Source: Nonomuraea thailandensis
GTDB taxonomy: Bacteria; Actinomycetota; Actinomycetes; Streptosporangiales; Streptosporangiaceae
Assembly: GCF_024172165.1 (NCBI RefSeq)
Contig: NZ_JAMZEB010000002.1
Span: 6,345,501-6,409,500 of the forward strand
DNA: 64,000 nucleotides
Direction: 5' to 3'
Under the pieces are notes generated by a model. The model saw only the letters and a program-made list of their open reading frames with translations. It was not told the origin of the DNA and made no database searches. Of this stretch, positions 40,549-49,280 are shown in pieces. The first letter of the stretch is position 1. Every line of letters begins with the position of its first letter. Position numbers and translations under genes: made by a program.

Positions 40549-41625
40549 GTGACGGAACAGTTGCGCACTTCCACCCGTGACCTCGAAGAACTGCGGAAAC
40601 GTGCCACCGTCTGGCTGAGCGCCCGAGTCGGTGCGAACGCCACGGTGTCCGAGATGTCCAGACCGTCGGAGAACGGCCTGTCAAGCGAGACCCTGTTCTT
40701 CACCGCCACCTGGGGCGGGCGGAGCACGCGCTGCGTAGCCAGGCTCGCACCTGCGGTGGAAGCCGTTCCGGTTTTTCCCTCCTACGATCTGCGCGCCCAG
40801 TTCGAGATGATGCGCCTGGCCAGGGAAAAAGCTGGGATCCCAGCGCCCAGGCCCCTGTGGTTCGAACCGGACCCAGGCCCGCTCGGCACCCCGTTCTTCG
40901 TCATGGAGCGGGCCGAGGGCGAGGTGCCGCCCGACGTGATGCCGTACACGTTCGGCGGCTGGCTGTACGACGCCTCCCCCGAGGACCAGCGCCGGCTCCA
41001 GGACGCCAGCGTGGGCATCCTGGCGGCGCTGCACCAGACCGAGTTCACGCCCGGGGAGCTGGCCCCGTTCGGCGCCGCCGGGCTGCGCGCGCACGTCGAG
41101 GCGCAGCGCGCCTACTACGAGTGGGCGCACGGCGAGCACCGGGTCCCGCTGCTGGAGCGGGCGTTCGGCTGGCTGGAGGCCCACTGGCCGGACGACCCCG
41201 GCCCCGACGTGCTGACGTGGGGCGACGCCAGGATCGGCAACGTGATGTACCAGGGCTGTGACCCGGTCGCGGTGCTGGACTGGGAGATGGCCGCCATCGG
41301 GCCGCGCGAGCTGGACCTGTCCTGGATGATCTTCCTGCACCGGTTCTTCCAGGACATCACGGTCAGCGCGGGCCTGCCCGGCATGCCGGGGTTCATGCGC
41401 CGCGAGGACGTCTGCGCGACCTACCGCGAGCTCACCGGCTACGAGCCGCGCGACCTGGACTTCTACGAGATGTACGCGGCGCTGCGGCACGGCGTCATCA
41501 TGGCCAGGATCTGGCACCGCAGGGTCCACTTCGGCGAGCTGCCCATGCCGGACGACCCCGACGATCTGGTGCTGCACCGGGCCACCATCGAGGAGCTGCT
41601 GGGCGACTACGACGCGGCGTCGTAG
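40549..41625 (+). CDS. Phosphotransferase (APH/choline kinase-like) family protein
   Basis: 358 residues, GTG start after GGGAGG. The kinase-like motifs are VMERAEGEVPPD, LTWGDARIGNVMYQG (catalytic Asp, with Trp in place of His) and VLDWEMAAIGPRELDLSW (metal-binding Asp). This branch resembles the ACAD10/11-type hydroxyacyl-CoA kinases more than drug kinases, but substrate is unknown. It ends inside the 3' end of the convergent response regulator gene (19-base overlap). Confidence 0.83.
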   Translation: MTEQLRTSTRDLEELRKRATVWLSARVGANATVSEMSRPSENGLSSETLFFTATWGGRSTRCVARLAPAVEAVPVFPSYDLRAQFEMMRLAREKAGIPAPRPLWFEPDPGPLGTPFFVMERAEGEVPPDVMPYTFGGWLYDASPEDQRRLQDASVGILAALHQTEFTPGELAPFGAAGLRAHVEAQRAYYEWAHGEHRVPLLERAFGWLEAHWPDDPGPDVLTWGDARIGNVMYQGCDPVAVLDWEMAAIGPRELDLSWMIFLHRFFQDITVSAGLPGMPGFMRREDVCATYRELTGYEPRDLDFYEMYAALRHGVIMARIWHRRVHFGELPMPDDPDDLVLHRATIEELLGDYDAAS

Positions 41626-42272
41626 ACCAGCAGCGCCACCTGGACCCGGTTGTTGAGGCCCAGCTTGGTGAGGATCCGCGAGACGTGCGCCTTGACCGTG
41701 GGCACGCTCATGTAGAGCTCGCGCCCGATGTCGGCGTTGGACTTGCCCTGCCCGACGGCCGTGGCCACCTCGCGCTCCCGCTCGCTGAGCCGGCCGAGCA
41801 GCCGCCTGGCGCGCTCGCCGCGCTCCCCCGCCCCGCCGCCGTCGGAGACGTGGGTGATGAGCTGCCGCGTCACCGCGGGCGACAGGATCGGCTCGCCCGC
41901 GGCCACCTTCCTGATCGCCTGCACCAGGTCACCGGGCGCGATGTCCTTCAGCAGGAACCCGGCCGCCCCGGCGCGCAGCGCCCGCAGCACCTGCGCGTCG
42001 GCGTGGAAGGTGGTCAGCACCACCACCTCGGGCGGCTCCGGCGCGCGGCGCAGCGTCTCGGTGGCGGTCAGCCCGTCGATGCCGGGCATCCTGATGTCCA
42101 TCAGCACGACGTCGGGCCGGTGCTCGCCCACCAGCGGCGGCACCTCGGAGCCGTCACCGGCCTGCGCGACGATCTCGATGTCGGCCACGCCGCCGAGGAT
42201 CATCGACAGCCCGGCCCGCACCATCGCGTCGTCGTCCACGATGAGCAGCCTGATCGGCCTGTCAGCGGTCAT
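41607..42272 (-). CDS. NarL/FixJ-family response regulator
   Basis: 221 residues. Receiver domain 1-125 with acidic pocket LLIVDDDAMVR, phosphoacceptor in VVLMDIRMPG and Lys in GFLLKDIAPG; LuxR-type helix-turn-helix 150-215 (LSEREREVATAVGQGKSNADIGRELYMSVPTVKAHVSRI). ATG overlaps the kinase stop (ATGA), so both partners are translationally coupled. Target genes unknown; the neighbouring PH-domain cluster is a candidate. Confidence 0.94.
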   Translation of the reverse strand: MTADRPIRLLIVDDDAMVRAGLSMILGGVADIEIVAQAGDGSEVPPLVGEHRPDVVLMDIRMPGIDGLTATETLRRAPEPPEVVVLTTFHADAQVLRALRAGAAGFLLKDIAPGDLVQAIRKVAAGEPILSPAVTRQLITHVSDGGGAGERGERARRLLGRLSEREREVATAVGQGKSNADIGRELYMSVPTVKAHVSRILTKLGLNNRVQVALLVYDAAS

Positions 42273-43537
42273 GCGTCGTCCTCCCGAGTCGTCTCCACCG
42301 GCCACGGCAGCCAGGCGCGTACCAGGAACTCCCCCTGCGGCGTCGCGCCGTGCTCCAGCCTGCCGCCGGCCAGCTCCGCCCGCTCGGTCAGCCCGATGAG
42401 CCCGGCGCCGGCCCCCGGGATGCGCGTGCCCGCCCCGGGCAGGCGCCCGCCGTGCCGCGGGCCCAGCGGGTTGCGCACCTCCACCGACAGGCGCCCGCCG
42501 GGTGTGCCCTCGACGGTGACGGTCACCGGCGCGCCGCCCGCGTGCTTGCGCGCGTTGGTGAGCGCCTCCTGGACGATGCGGTAGAGGTTGCGGCCCAGCC
42601 CCTCGGGCGCGCCGTCGGCCCGCAGGCCGAGCCGTACGTCCATGCCCGCGTGGCGGCACTCCTCGACCAGCGCGGGCAGGTCGGCGAGGGTGGGCTGGGG
42701 CCGTTCCGGCACCGTGCCCTCGCCCTCGCCCTCGGAGGTGGAGTGGCGCAGCACGCCGATCACCTCGCGCAGGTCCTGCAGCGCCAGGTGGGCATTGGCC
42801 CTGATCGCCCCGGCGGCCCTGGCGATCTCGCCGGGCGGCGCGTCGGGCCGGAACTCCAGGGCGCCCGCGTGCAGGCTCAGCATCGAGATGCGATGGGCCA
42901 GCACGTCGTGCATCTCCCTGGCGATGCGCTCGCGTTCGAGCCGCTTGGCCTCCTCGGCGGCGCTGTCGGCGCGCTGCCTGAGCGACCAGACGAGCTGCCG
43001 CCTGGCCCTGATCACGATGCCCCACGCGAACACGGTCAGCACGATCGCCACGCCCAGCGCCGCCGCCCACGAGCGGTCGAGATCGCTCTGCGGCCGCAGG
43101 ATGACGTAGGGGGCGAGCGTGAGGAGGTTCAGCAGCGTCACCGGCCCCGAGATCTTGAACGGGCGGTGCACCGCCACCGTGAACAGCGCGACCACCGAGG
43201 CCCCGCCGATCATCTCCAGGTAGGACGAGAGCAGGCCGGTGACGATCGCGAGCGCGACCGGCCACCTGCGCCGCAGCCACACCGCCACGCACGCCAGCGC
43301 CCCCGCGACCTGCTCGATCAGCATCAGCAGCTCGGGCGTGCGCTGCGCGTCCAGCTCGACCAGGGACAGGAAGGTCAGGCCGCACGCGAACAGGAACATG
43401 AGGATGTCGACGATCCAGTCGCGCGTCGAGCGCCGCACGCGCCCGCCCGCGCTGCCGTCGCCGAGCAGCACCGACGGCAGCGCCCACCGGTATTCGGAGG
43501 TGGCGGCGCCGTCTCCCCGCAGTTCCGTCACGTTCAT
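42269..43537 (-). CDS. Sensor histidine kinase, NarL-partner (HisKA_3) type
   Basis: 422 residues. Four to five N-terminal transmembrane helices (about 45-180) with little extracytoplasmic sequence, then the dimerisation region with the phosphoacceptor His in REMHDVLAHRISML and a C-terminal HATPase domain (RIVQEALTNARKHAG, GAGAGLIGLTERAELAGG). Intramembrane-sensing style, like the LiaS/DesK group. Cognate regulator follows with a four-base overlap. Confidence 0.93.
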   Translation of the reverse strand: MNVTELRGDGAATSEYRWALPSVLLGDGSAGGRVRRSTRDWIVDILMFLFACGLTFLSLVELDAQRTPELLMLIEQVAGALACVAVWLRRRWPVALAIVTGLLSSYLEMIGGASVVALFTVAVHRPFKISGPVTLLNLLTLAPYVILRPQSDLDRSWAAALGVAIVLTVFAWGIVIRARRQLVWSLRQRADSAAEEAKRLERERIAREMHDVLAHRISMLSLHAGALEFRPDAPPGEIARAAGAIRANAHLALQDLREVIGVLRHSTSEGEGEGTVPERPQPTLADLPALVEECRHAGMDVRLGLRADGAPEGLGRNLYRIVQEALTNARKHAGGAPVTVTVEGTPGGRLSVEVRNPLGPRHGGRLPGAGTRIPGAGAGLIGLTERAELAGGRLEHGATPQGEFLVRAWLPWPVETTREDDA

Positions 43538-43642
43538 CGAGGTTAGGCCCTACCGAGGGCAGCGCGACAGCGACCAAAGTCGGTGCCTGCCCAGACCAAC
43601 GGCCGACGCGGGCGAGCGGGTGCGCCGGCGAGGCTTGACGGC

Positions 43643-43870
43643 ATGCAAGCGGTGTTGAAGGTGTTCGGCTGGCTGCTGATCCTGCAAGGGGTGGGCGGCC
43701 TGGTGAACGGCCTGCTCGGATGGTGGCGGTGGGCCCACGACCTGCTCGTGGTCAACGTGCTGCCGTTGCTGGAGGGATACGAGGTGTTCGCGGCGATCGT
43801 GATGGGGGTGCTCGGCTTCGCGCTGCTGGCCGTCGCCGAGTCCATGGACAGGGTGGAGGACGCCGAATGA
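43643..43870 (+). CDS. Small two-helix membrane protein
   Basis: 75 residues with two hydrophobic helices (VFGWLLILQGVGGLVNGLL and VFAAIVMGVLGFALLAVAE) and a charged C-terminus. Its stop overlaps the start of the PH-domain protein (ATGA), so it is the first gene of a three-gene coupled operon. No family recognised. Confidence 0.72.
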   Translation: MQAVLKVFGWLLILQGVGGLVNGLLGWWRWAHDLLVVNVLPLLEGYEVFAAIVMGVLGFALLAVAESMDRVEDAE

Positions 43871-44358
43871 GCACGACCATGCTGCGGCCGCCGCGCCACC
43901 GGGCCGATCCGCGGGCGGTGGCGTGGTGGACGGTGCAGTGGCTGATCCTCATGGTGCCGGTGGCGGGGGCGGCCGTGGCGGCGTACTGGCTGTTCACGGA
44001 GCGGCCGGTGTGGCTGGGCGCGGTCGCGGGAGTGTTCGCGGCGGGCTGCCTGGCGCTGGCGGTGGTGGCGCCGCGGGCCTCGTACCGGGTGGAGCGGTGG
44101 GAGGTCACCGACCAGGCGGTCTACACGCGCAAGGGGTGGCTGACGCACACCTGGCGGGTGGCGCCGATGTCGCGGATCCAGCGGGTCGACACCGCGCGGG
44201 GGCCGGTGCAGCGGCTGTTCGGGCTGGCGGACGTCACGGTGACCACCGCCTCGTCGGCCGGGGCCGTCAAGATCGAGGCCCTGGACCACGAGGTGGCGGC
44301 CGAGCTGGCCGAACGCCTGACCGCCATCACCCAGGCCACTCCGGGCGACGCGACGTGA
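43867..44358 (+). CDS. Bacterial PH-domain (DUF304, YdbS-like) membrane protein
   Basis: 163 residues: two N-terminal helices (WWTVQWLILMVPVAGAAVAAYW, GAVAGVFAAGCLALAVV) and a bPH_2 domain with the pattern RWEVTDQAVYTRKGWLTHTWRVAPMSRIQRVDTARGP, LFGLADVTVTTAS. Bacillus YdbS/YdbT form a membrane complex linked to sublancin resistance; here the role is unknown. Coupled by overlap to both neighbours. Confidence 0.86.
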   Translation: MSTTMLRPPRHRADPRAVAWWTVQWLILMVPVAGAAVAAYWLFTERPVWLGAVAGVFAAGCLALAVVAPRASYRVERWEVTDQAVYTRKGWLTHTWRVAPMSRIQRVDTARGPVQRLFGLADVTVTTASSAGAVKIEALDHEVAAELAERLTAITQATPGDAT

Positions 44359-45968
44359 ACGCCTACGGCACCCCGCCCGCGGCGGAACTGCGCGCGGAAG
44401 GCGCTCCCGGCGACGGCGGGTGGCAGGCGCCGGCGCGGCGGAGCCTGTGGGCGTCGGCGGTCAAGTCGCTGGCGATCGTGGCCGGCGCCACGGCGGGGCT
44501 GGTGCGCCTGCTGGCGGGCCGCGACTGGCCGGTGGGCGGGATCGTGGCCGTCTGCGCGGGCGCGGCGGTGCTGATCGTCGCCGGCGTGGTCGCGTACGAC
44601 GTGCTCAGGCTGCGCACCACCCGCTGGCGGCTCACCCCCGAGCGGCTGGAGCTGCGCTCCGGCATCACGACCCGCCAGCACCGCTCGATCCCGCGGGACC
44701 GGGTGCGCAGCGTCGACCTGCGCGCCGACCCGGTGAACCGGATGTTCGGCCTGACCGTGGTCAAGGTGGGCACGGGAGAGCACGCGCAGGACGGCTCGGA
44801 GCTCAAGCTCGACCCGCTGAGCAGGCACGACGCCGAGGCCCTGCGCCGCACCCTGCTGCGCCAGTCCCAGGAGGCCGAGGCTGGAGACGGACCGCTGGCG
44901 GAGCTGAGGTGGTCGTGGATCAGGTACGCGCCGCTGTCGGTGTGGACGTTCACGGGCGCGGCCGTGGTGCTCGGGGCGCTGTACAAGGCGCTCGACTCGT
45001 TCGGGCTCAAGAGGTTCACCACCCGCCTGGCGACGGAGCTGTGGGAGTGGCTGGCGGCGCAGCCGCTGCTGACCGTCCCGCTGGTGGTCGCGGCGAACGT
45101 GGTGGTGGGCGTGCTGGGCGCGGTGCTGCTGTTCGCCGAGTCGTGGGGGCGTTACCGGCTGGAGCGGGAGCCGGGCAGGCTCAGGATGCGCAGGGGCCTG
45201 CTGACCAGCCGGTCGCTGACGCTGGAGGAGCGCAGGCTGCGCGGGGTGGAGATCGGCGAGCCGCTGCTGCTGCGGCTGGCCGGGGCCGCCCGGCTCAGGT
45301 CCGTCGCCACCGGGCTGGGCAGGAGCGCCGACACCGACAGCGAGGACGCCGCCGCGCTCACCCCGCCGATGCCGCGCGCCCTGGCGATGCGGGTCGCCGC
45401 CGCGATCACCGGCGCCGGCCTGCCCGCGCTGGTGGCGCACCCCGCCGCGGCCAGGCGCAGGCGGCTGGTCCGGGCGGCCACGGCGGCTCTGATCGCCGGC
45501 CTGGTCACGGCGCTGGTCACCGGCACGGGTGGGGCGGCGCCATGGCCCGGGGTGAGCGGCTGGGCGTCCGACGTGAGCGGCTGGGTGCCCGGGGTGAGCG
45601 GCTGGGTGAACGCCCGGCTGGGCGGCTGGGTGTGGCTCGGGCCGATGGCGGTGCTGCTGTACGGGCTGTGGCACGCCCTGGCGGGCGCCGCGAGCCTCGG
45701 CCACGCGCTGGGCCCCCGGCACCTGGTCGCCAGGAGGGGCGCCGTGGTGCGGCGCACGGTCGCGCTCGACCGCGGGGGCATCGCGGGCTGGACCTTCACC
45801 GAGTCGTACTTCCAGCGGCGCTCCGGCCTGCTGACGGTCTCGGCGACGACGGCGGCGGGCCGTGGTCGCTACGACGTGGTGGACGTGGGCCGCGGCGACG
45901 GCCTCGATCTGGCCGCTCAGGCCGTCCCCGGGCTGCTGGAGCCCTTCCTGACCCGGGAAAAGCAATGA
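44355..45968 (+). CDS. Multi-PH-domain (YdbT-like) membrane protein
   Basis: 537 residues, GTG start overlapping the YdbS-like stop (GTGA). It carries three bPH_2-type segments (about 85-175: WRLTPERLELRSGITTRQHRSIPRDRVRSV; about 270-345; about 450-525: RHLVARRGAVVRRTVALDRGGIAGW), each following a pair of transmembrane helices. A linker near residue 400 repeats SGWxxxVSGW. Third gene of the small-protein/YdbS/YdbT operon. Confidence 0.85.
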   Translation: MNAYGTPPAAELRAEGAPGDGGWQAPARRSLWASAVKSLAIVAGATAGLVRLLAGRDWPVGGIVAVCAGAAVLIVAGVVAYDVLRLRTTRWRLTPERLELRSGITTRQHRSIPRDRVRSVDLRADPVNRMFGLTVVKVGTGEHAQDGSELKLDPLSRHDAEALRRTLLRQSQEAEAGDGPLAELRWSWIRYAPLSVWTFTGAAVVLGALYKALDSFGLKRFTTRLATELWEWLAAQPLLTVPLVVAANVVVGVLGAVLLFAESWGRYRLEREPGRLRMRRGLLTSRSLTLEERRLRGVEIGEPLLLRLAGAARLRSVATGLGRSADTDSEDAAALTPPMPRALAMRVAAAITGAGLPALVAHPAAARRRRLVRAATAALIAGLVTALVTGTGGAAPWPGVSGWASDVSGWVPGVSGWVNARLGGWVWLGPMAVLLYGLWHALAGAASLGHALGPRHLVARRGAVVRRTVALDRGGIAGWTFTESYFQRRSGLLTVSATTAAGRGRYDVVDVGRGDGLDLAAQAVPGLLEPFLTREKQ

Positions 45969-46064
45969 GCCGCGAGATCCCCCACGGTTTGCCCATGCCC
46001 CTGTACTGGACAAACGTGATCGCGCGGCTCAGGTGCTTGCAGACATAACCGTATTTGTCCCGCT

Positions 46065-46079
46065 TGCAACCGGGTTGCA
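46065..46079. repeat. Inverted repeat with CTTGCA element
   Basis: TGCAAC-CGG-GTTGCA lies between the YdbT-like stop and the sensor-protein stop (convergent). Another CTTGCA occurs 30 bases before it. The same CTTGCA element recurs around 47764-47794. Confidence 0.35.
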
Positions 46080-46141
46080 GCCGCATTAACCGTTGCCACA
46101 GATCACGAGTCAGGGTCACGAAAGCCGGGGGCGCGCCCCGT

Positions 46142-47713
46142 TCAGCCGCTCTTCAGGTAGGCCCTGGCCAGGGTGAGCGCGCCGGCCATCGCCTCCTTCT
46201 CGGGCATGAACGTCACCTCGGGCGAGTTGGTCGCCTCGCCCTCGGGCCGCTGGTGGCCCGAGTAGTCGACGGTGACCACCACCGGGCCCTGGCGGATCAT
46301 CACCGAGCCGCTGGAGGCGGAGACCTCCCCGCTCCTGCTCTGCACGAACTGCTTCCACGCCTGGTCGCCCAGCCCCTTGACCTCGCTCAGCTCGCCCCAG
46401 GTGATGGCCCCCATCGAGGACTCGCCGGTGGTCTTGGCCCGGCCGTACTGGCCGGCGTAGAACGCCTTGGCCGCGGGCTCGTCGGCCGCCCCCGCCCGGT
46501 TCGTGAACCGGTGCACGGTGATCAGCGCGCTACGGATCTTCGCGATGCCAGGCCCTCCGGACAGCTCCCGGTTGAGCCACCGGCACTCGGTCTGGTTGTC
46601 GTCGCCGACCACGGTGCCGCGCGCGCGGGTCGTCGGCTCGGGCACGAGCCGGGTGGCCGTCTCCGTCACGGCCTCGCAGTCGGCGGGGAAGGAGGCCAGC
46701 ACGGTGGGCGAGGGCGTCGGGGCCACGGTCGGCGTGACGGTGGCCGCCGCCGACGGCTCGGCCTTGGCCAGCATCCCGGGGTGCTGCGCCTGCCAGGCCG
46801 CCACGCCCTTGGCGAAGTGCCCGACCAGCCCGCTCACCTCGCGGACGGCGTTCTCCTCCGTGATCGCCTGCGTGCTGTCGTTGCTCAGGATCTGCGCGTC
46901 CTTGCGCTGCTGGCCCGCCTGGAACCTGACCTGGATCGTCATGTCGCCGACGCGGGCGTGCGCGGTGCCGTAGGCGTACCAGTGCAGCTTGCCGTCGCGG
47001 CGCCAGATGTACTGGGCGAACGCGGCGTCGCCGACGCCCGCGATGTCCTTGACCGGGGAGACGTACTGCTTCTCGTCGGGCTCGAGCGACGGCTTGGCGG
47101 TCTCGCCGTACTTGCCGCCGCGGTACTCCACCTCGTACGAGTTCTGTGCCATCGCCCGGCCCGTCTTGGCGCCCTCGCCCTTGTGCTGCGCGATCTTGAC
47201 GTCGATCTCCCGGTTGCGCCAGAACTCGCCGAACGAGATGCGCTGGTTGGTCCAGTTGCAGCTGAAGTTCACCGTGTAGTCGCTGTCGCGGGACGACTTG
47301 CCCACGGTCGCGCCGGGCACCAGCCGCTCGGCCTCCTCCTCGGGCAGCATGGCGCACACGTCGGGAGCCGTCGCGGCGGCCGCGGGCCGCTTGGCGGGCG
47401 ATGAGGAGCCGGTGCCGGAGGGCGTGCCGCCGGAGACCTTGCCGTACAGGAAGTAGGCCCCCACACCGCCCGCCGCGACCAGCACGACGAGCGCGGCGGC
47501 GAGGGTGGGCAGGAGCCAGGCCGGGCGCCGCGGCGGCTGGGGCGGCTGGGGCGGCTGGGGCATGGGCGGCATGCCCTGCTGCGAAGGTGGCTGCATGGGT
47601 GGCTGCATGGGCGGCCAGCCCGGCGGCGGGGGCGGCGGGCCCGGTGGCTGGAACTGCCCGCCCGGCCCCTGATGAGGGGTGCCGGGCGGCTGGAACTCGC
47701 TGCCGGGATTCAC
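46142..47713 (-). CDS. Membrane-anchored protein with two kinase-associated extracellular domains
   Basis: 523 residues. GTG at 47713 follows AGGAG. Residues 1-62 are Pro/Gln/Met-rich and cytosolic; one helix (66-90, LLPTLAAALVVLVAAGGVGAYF) spans the membrane. Outside are two copies of one domain: copy 1 with Cys120, Cys152-x-Trp154 and DIAGVGDAAFAQY; copy 2 with Cys346, Cys377-x-Trp379 and EVKGLGDQAWKQF. The same pattern forms the outer part of both neighbouring kinases. No kinase domain is present, so this may be a receptor or decoy partner. Function unknown. Confidence 0.78.
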   Translation of the reverse strand: MNPGSEFQPPGTPHQGPGGQFQPPGPPPPPPGWPPMQPPMQPPSQQGMPPMPQPPQPPQPPRRPAWLLPTLAAALVVLVAAGGVGAYFLYGKVSGGTPSGTGSSSPAKRPAAAATAPDVCAMLPEEEAERLVPGATVGKSSRDSDYTVNFSCNWTNQRISFGEFWRNREIDVKIAQHKGEGAKTGRAMAQNSYEVEYRGGKYGETAKPSLEPDEKQYVSPVKDIAGVGDAAFAQYIWRRDGKLHWYAYGTAHARVGDMTIQVRFQAGQQRKDAQILSNDSTQAITEENAVREVSGLVGHFAKGVAAWQAQHPGMLAKAEPSAAATVTPTVAPTPSPTVLASFPADCEAVTETATRLVPEPTTRARGTVVGDDNQTECRWLNRELSGGPGIAKIRSALITVHRFTNRAGAADEPAAKAFYAGQYGRAKTTGESSMGAITWGELSEVKGLGDQAWKQFVQSRSGEVSASSGSVMIRQGPVVVTVDYSGHQRPEGEATNSPEVTFMPEKEAMAGALTLARAYLKSG

Positions 47714-47763
47714 GGGGACTCCTGGGGTTGCCCTGACTTGCGGGGAGACATAGTAGTCACGCA

Positions 47764-47794
47764 CCTTGCAAGGCGCTTGCACCATGTGTGCTTG
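47764..47794. promoter_or_regulatory. Palindrome and CTTGC elements upstream of the sensor-protein gene
   Basis: The perfect palindrome CCTTGCAAGG (47764-47773) is followed by CTTGCA and CTTGC on the same strand. It sits upstream of the 47713 start and between the kinase stop and that gene. Operator role is a guess. Confidence 0.35.
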
Positions 47795-47801
47795 CTATGT
47801 C

Positions 47802-49280
47802 TCATTTGGCGAGCGCCGCCGTGATGAGCCGGGCGGCGGCGATGGCCGTCTCCGGGTCCGCCATCTTGTCGGCCGCCTCCTTGCCCGGCGAGACGTCGGC
47901 CGGCACGTCCTCGCGCCGCCAGACCACCTCGCCCAGCAGGTTGCTCGTGCGGAAGAGCAGGGTGCTGCCGGCGGTGCCGCTCTCGTTGGAGGTGATGTAG
48001 AACCTGAAGCCGTTCTGGGCGATCGCCGCCTCACCCACGCCGGTGACGTCGGTGACCCCGCCGTACGCCTGCCGCTGGCCCATGCCCTCGGCGGCGGCGC
48101 GGGTGCTCTTCTCGCTGGCGAAGCGGCGCTGCGCCACCTCGGGGCCGCCGAGGCCGCCGGTGGGCTGCTCGGCCCAGACGCGCACGATGAGGCTGCGCGC
48201 GGGGACCGTGCCCTCGCGGATGAGCCACTGGCACTCGCCCGGCCTGGTGAGGCTGCGTTTCGGGGCGCCCTTCACCAGCCGGGCGACCTCGGCGTCGGTG
48301 AGCAGGGTGCACGGGTCGGGCGCCGTGGCGTACCTGCCGGTCTCCTGCCCGGTGAGCGCGGCGGCGGCGTACCAGCCGCCCGCGCCCAGCGCCACGACGG
48401 CGGCGAGCGCGGCCGGCACCGGCCACCACCTGCGGGAACGCTCCCGCCGGTGGCGCGGGGCCGTGGCGGGGCCCGTCAGCCGGCTCAGCGCCTGGCGGAT
48501 CTGGGCCGCCGTGGGACGGACCGCGGGGTCCTTGGCCAGCATGGACATGAGCAGGCCGCCCAGCTCGTGCCCGGCCCTGGCCGGGAACGGCGGCTCGTGC
48601 AGCAGCACCGCCGCCGCGACGGCCGCGGGCAGCGCCCGCTCGAACGGCGCCCGGCCCTCCACCGCCGTGTAGAGGCTCGCGCCCAGCGACCACAGGTCGG
48701 CGGACGGGCCGGACGGCTGCTCGTTCAGCCGCTCGGGAGCCATGTAGCCGGGCGAGCCGGCGCTGCCGAACATGTCGCCCCTGCCGCCCATCGGCGCGGC
48801 GATGCCGAAGTCGGTGAGCATCGCCGTGCCGTCGGCGTCGAGCAGGATGTTGGCGGGCTTGACGTCCTGGTGCAGCAGGCCGTGCCGGTGCGCCACCTCC
48901 AGCGCCGACAGCACGCGCAGCCCGACCGCGGCCACGAAGTCCGGCGGCAGCGGCCCCCGCTCCTTGATCACCTTGTCGAGCGAGCGGCCGGTGGTCAGGT
49001 CCATGATGATCCAGGGCTGGTCGCCCTCGAGGACCACGTCGTGCACCAGCACGATGGCCGGGTCGCGCAGCCGCCCCGCCGACCTGGCCTCGTGCATGGC
49101 CCGGTCGGCGAACTCCGCCCGCTCCCGCGGCCCCAGCCCCTCGGGAACGCGCACCTGCTTGACCGCGACCTGCCGGTCGAGCATCTCGTCGATCGCCCGC
49201 CACACCGTGCCGGCGCCGCCCTGCCCGAGCCGCTCGATCAGCCGGTAACGGCCCGCGAGCAAGTAGAGGTCACCCGGCAT
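47802..49280 (-). CDS. Transmembrane serine/threonine protein kinase (non-RD)
   Basis: 492 residues. Kinase domain 10-270: P-loop LGQGGAGTV, Lys41 in VAVKQV, catalytic loop HQDVKPANIL (137-146) and DFG 157-159. The usual HRD Arg is Gln, making it a non-RD kinase, which often means activation-loop phosphorylation is not required. One helix at 284-308. The outer domain has Cys324, Cys350-x-Trp352 and DVTGVGEAAIAQ, shared with its neighbours. Its start lies inside the 3' end of the upstream kinase (11-base overlap). Confidence 0.9.
   Translation of the reverse strand: MPGDLYLLAGRYRLIERLGQGGAGTVWRAIDEMLDRQVAVKQVRVPEGLGPRERAEFADRAMHEARSAGRLRDPAIVLVHDVVLEGDQPWIIMDLTTGRSLDKVIKERGPLPPDFVAAVGLRVLSALEVAHRHGLLHQDVKPANILLDADGTAMLTDFGIAAPMGGRGDMFGSAGSPGYMAPERLNEQPSGPSADLWSLGASLYTAVEGRAPFERALPAAVAAAVLLHEPPFPARAGHELGGLLMSMLAKDPAVRPTAAQIRQALSRLTGPATAPRHRRERSRRWWPVPAALAAVVALGAGGWYAAAALTGQETGRYATAPDPCTLLTDAEVARLVKGAPKRSLTRPGECQWLIREGTVPARSLIVRVWAEQPTGGLGGPEVAQRRFASEKSTRAAAEGMGQRQAYGGVTDVTGVGEAAIAQNGFRFYITSNESGTAGSTLLFRTSNLLGEVVWRREDVPADVSPGKEAADKMADPETAIAAARLITAALAK

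Noticed and set aside
40549..41625. Aminoglycoside resistance kinase
   Set aside because: It has the general APH fold, but the motifs fit the broad ACAD10/11-like kinase group and there is no resistance context.
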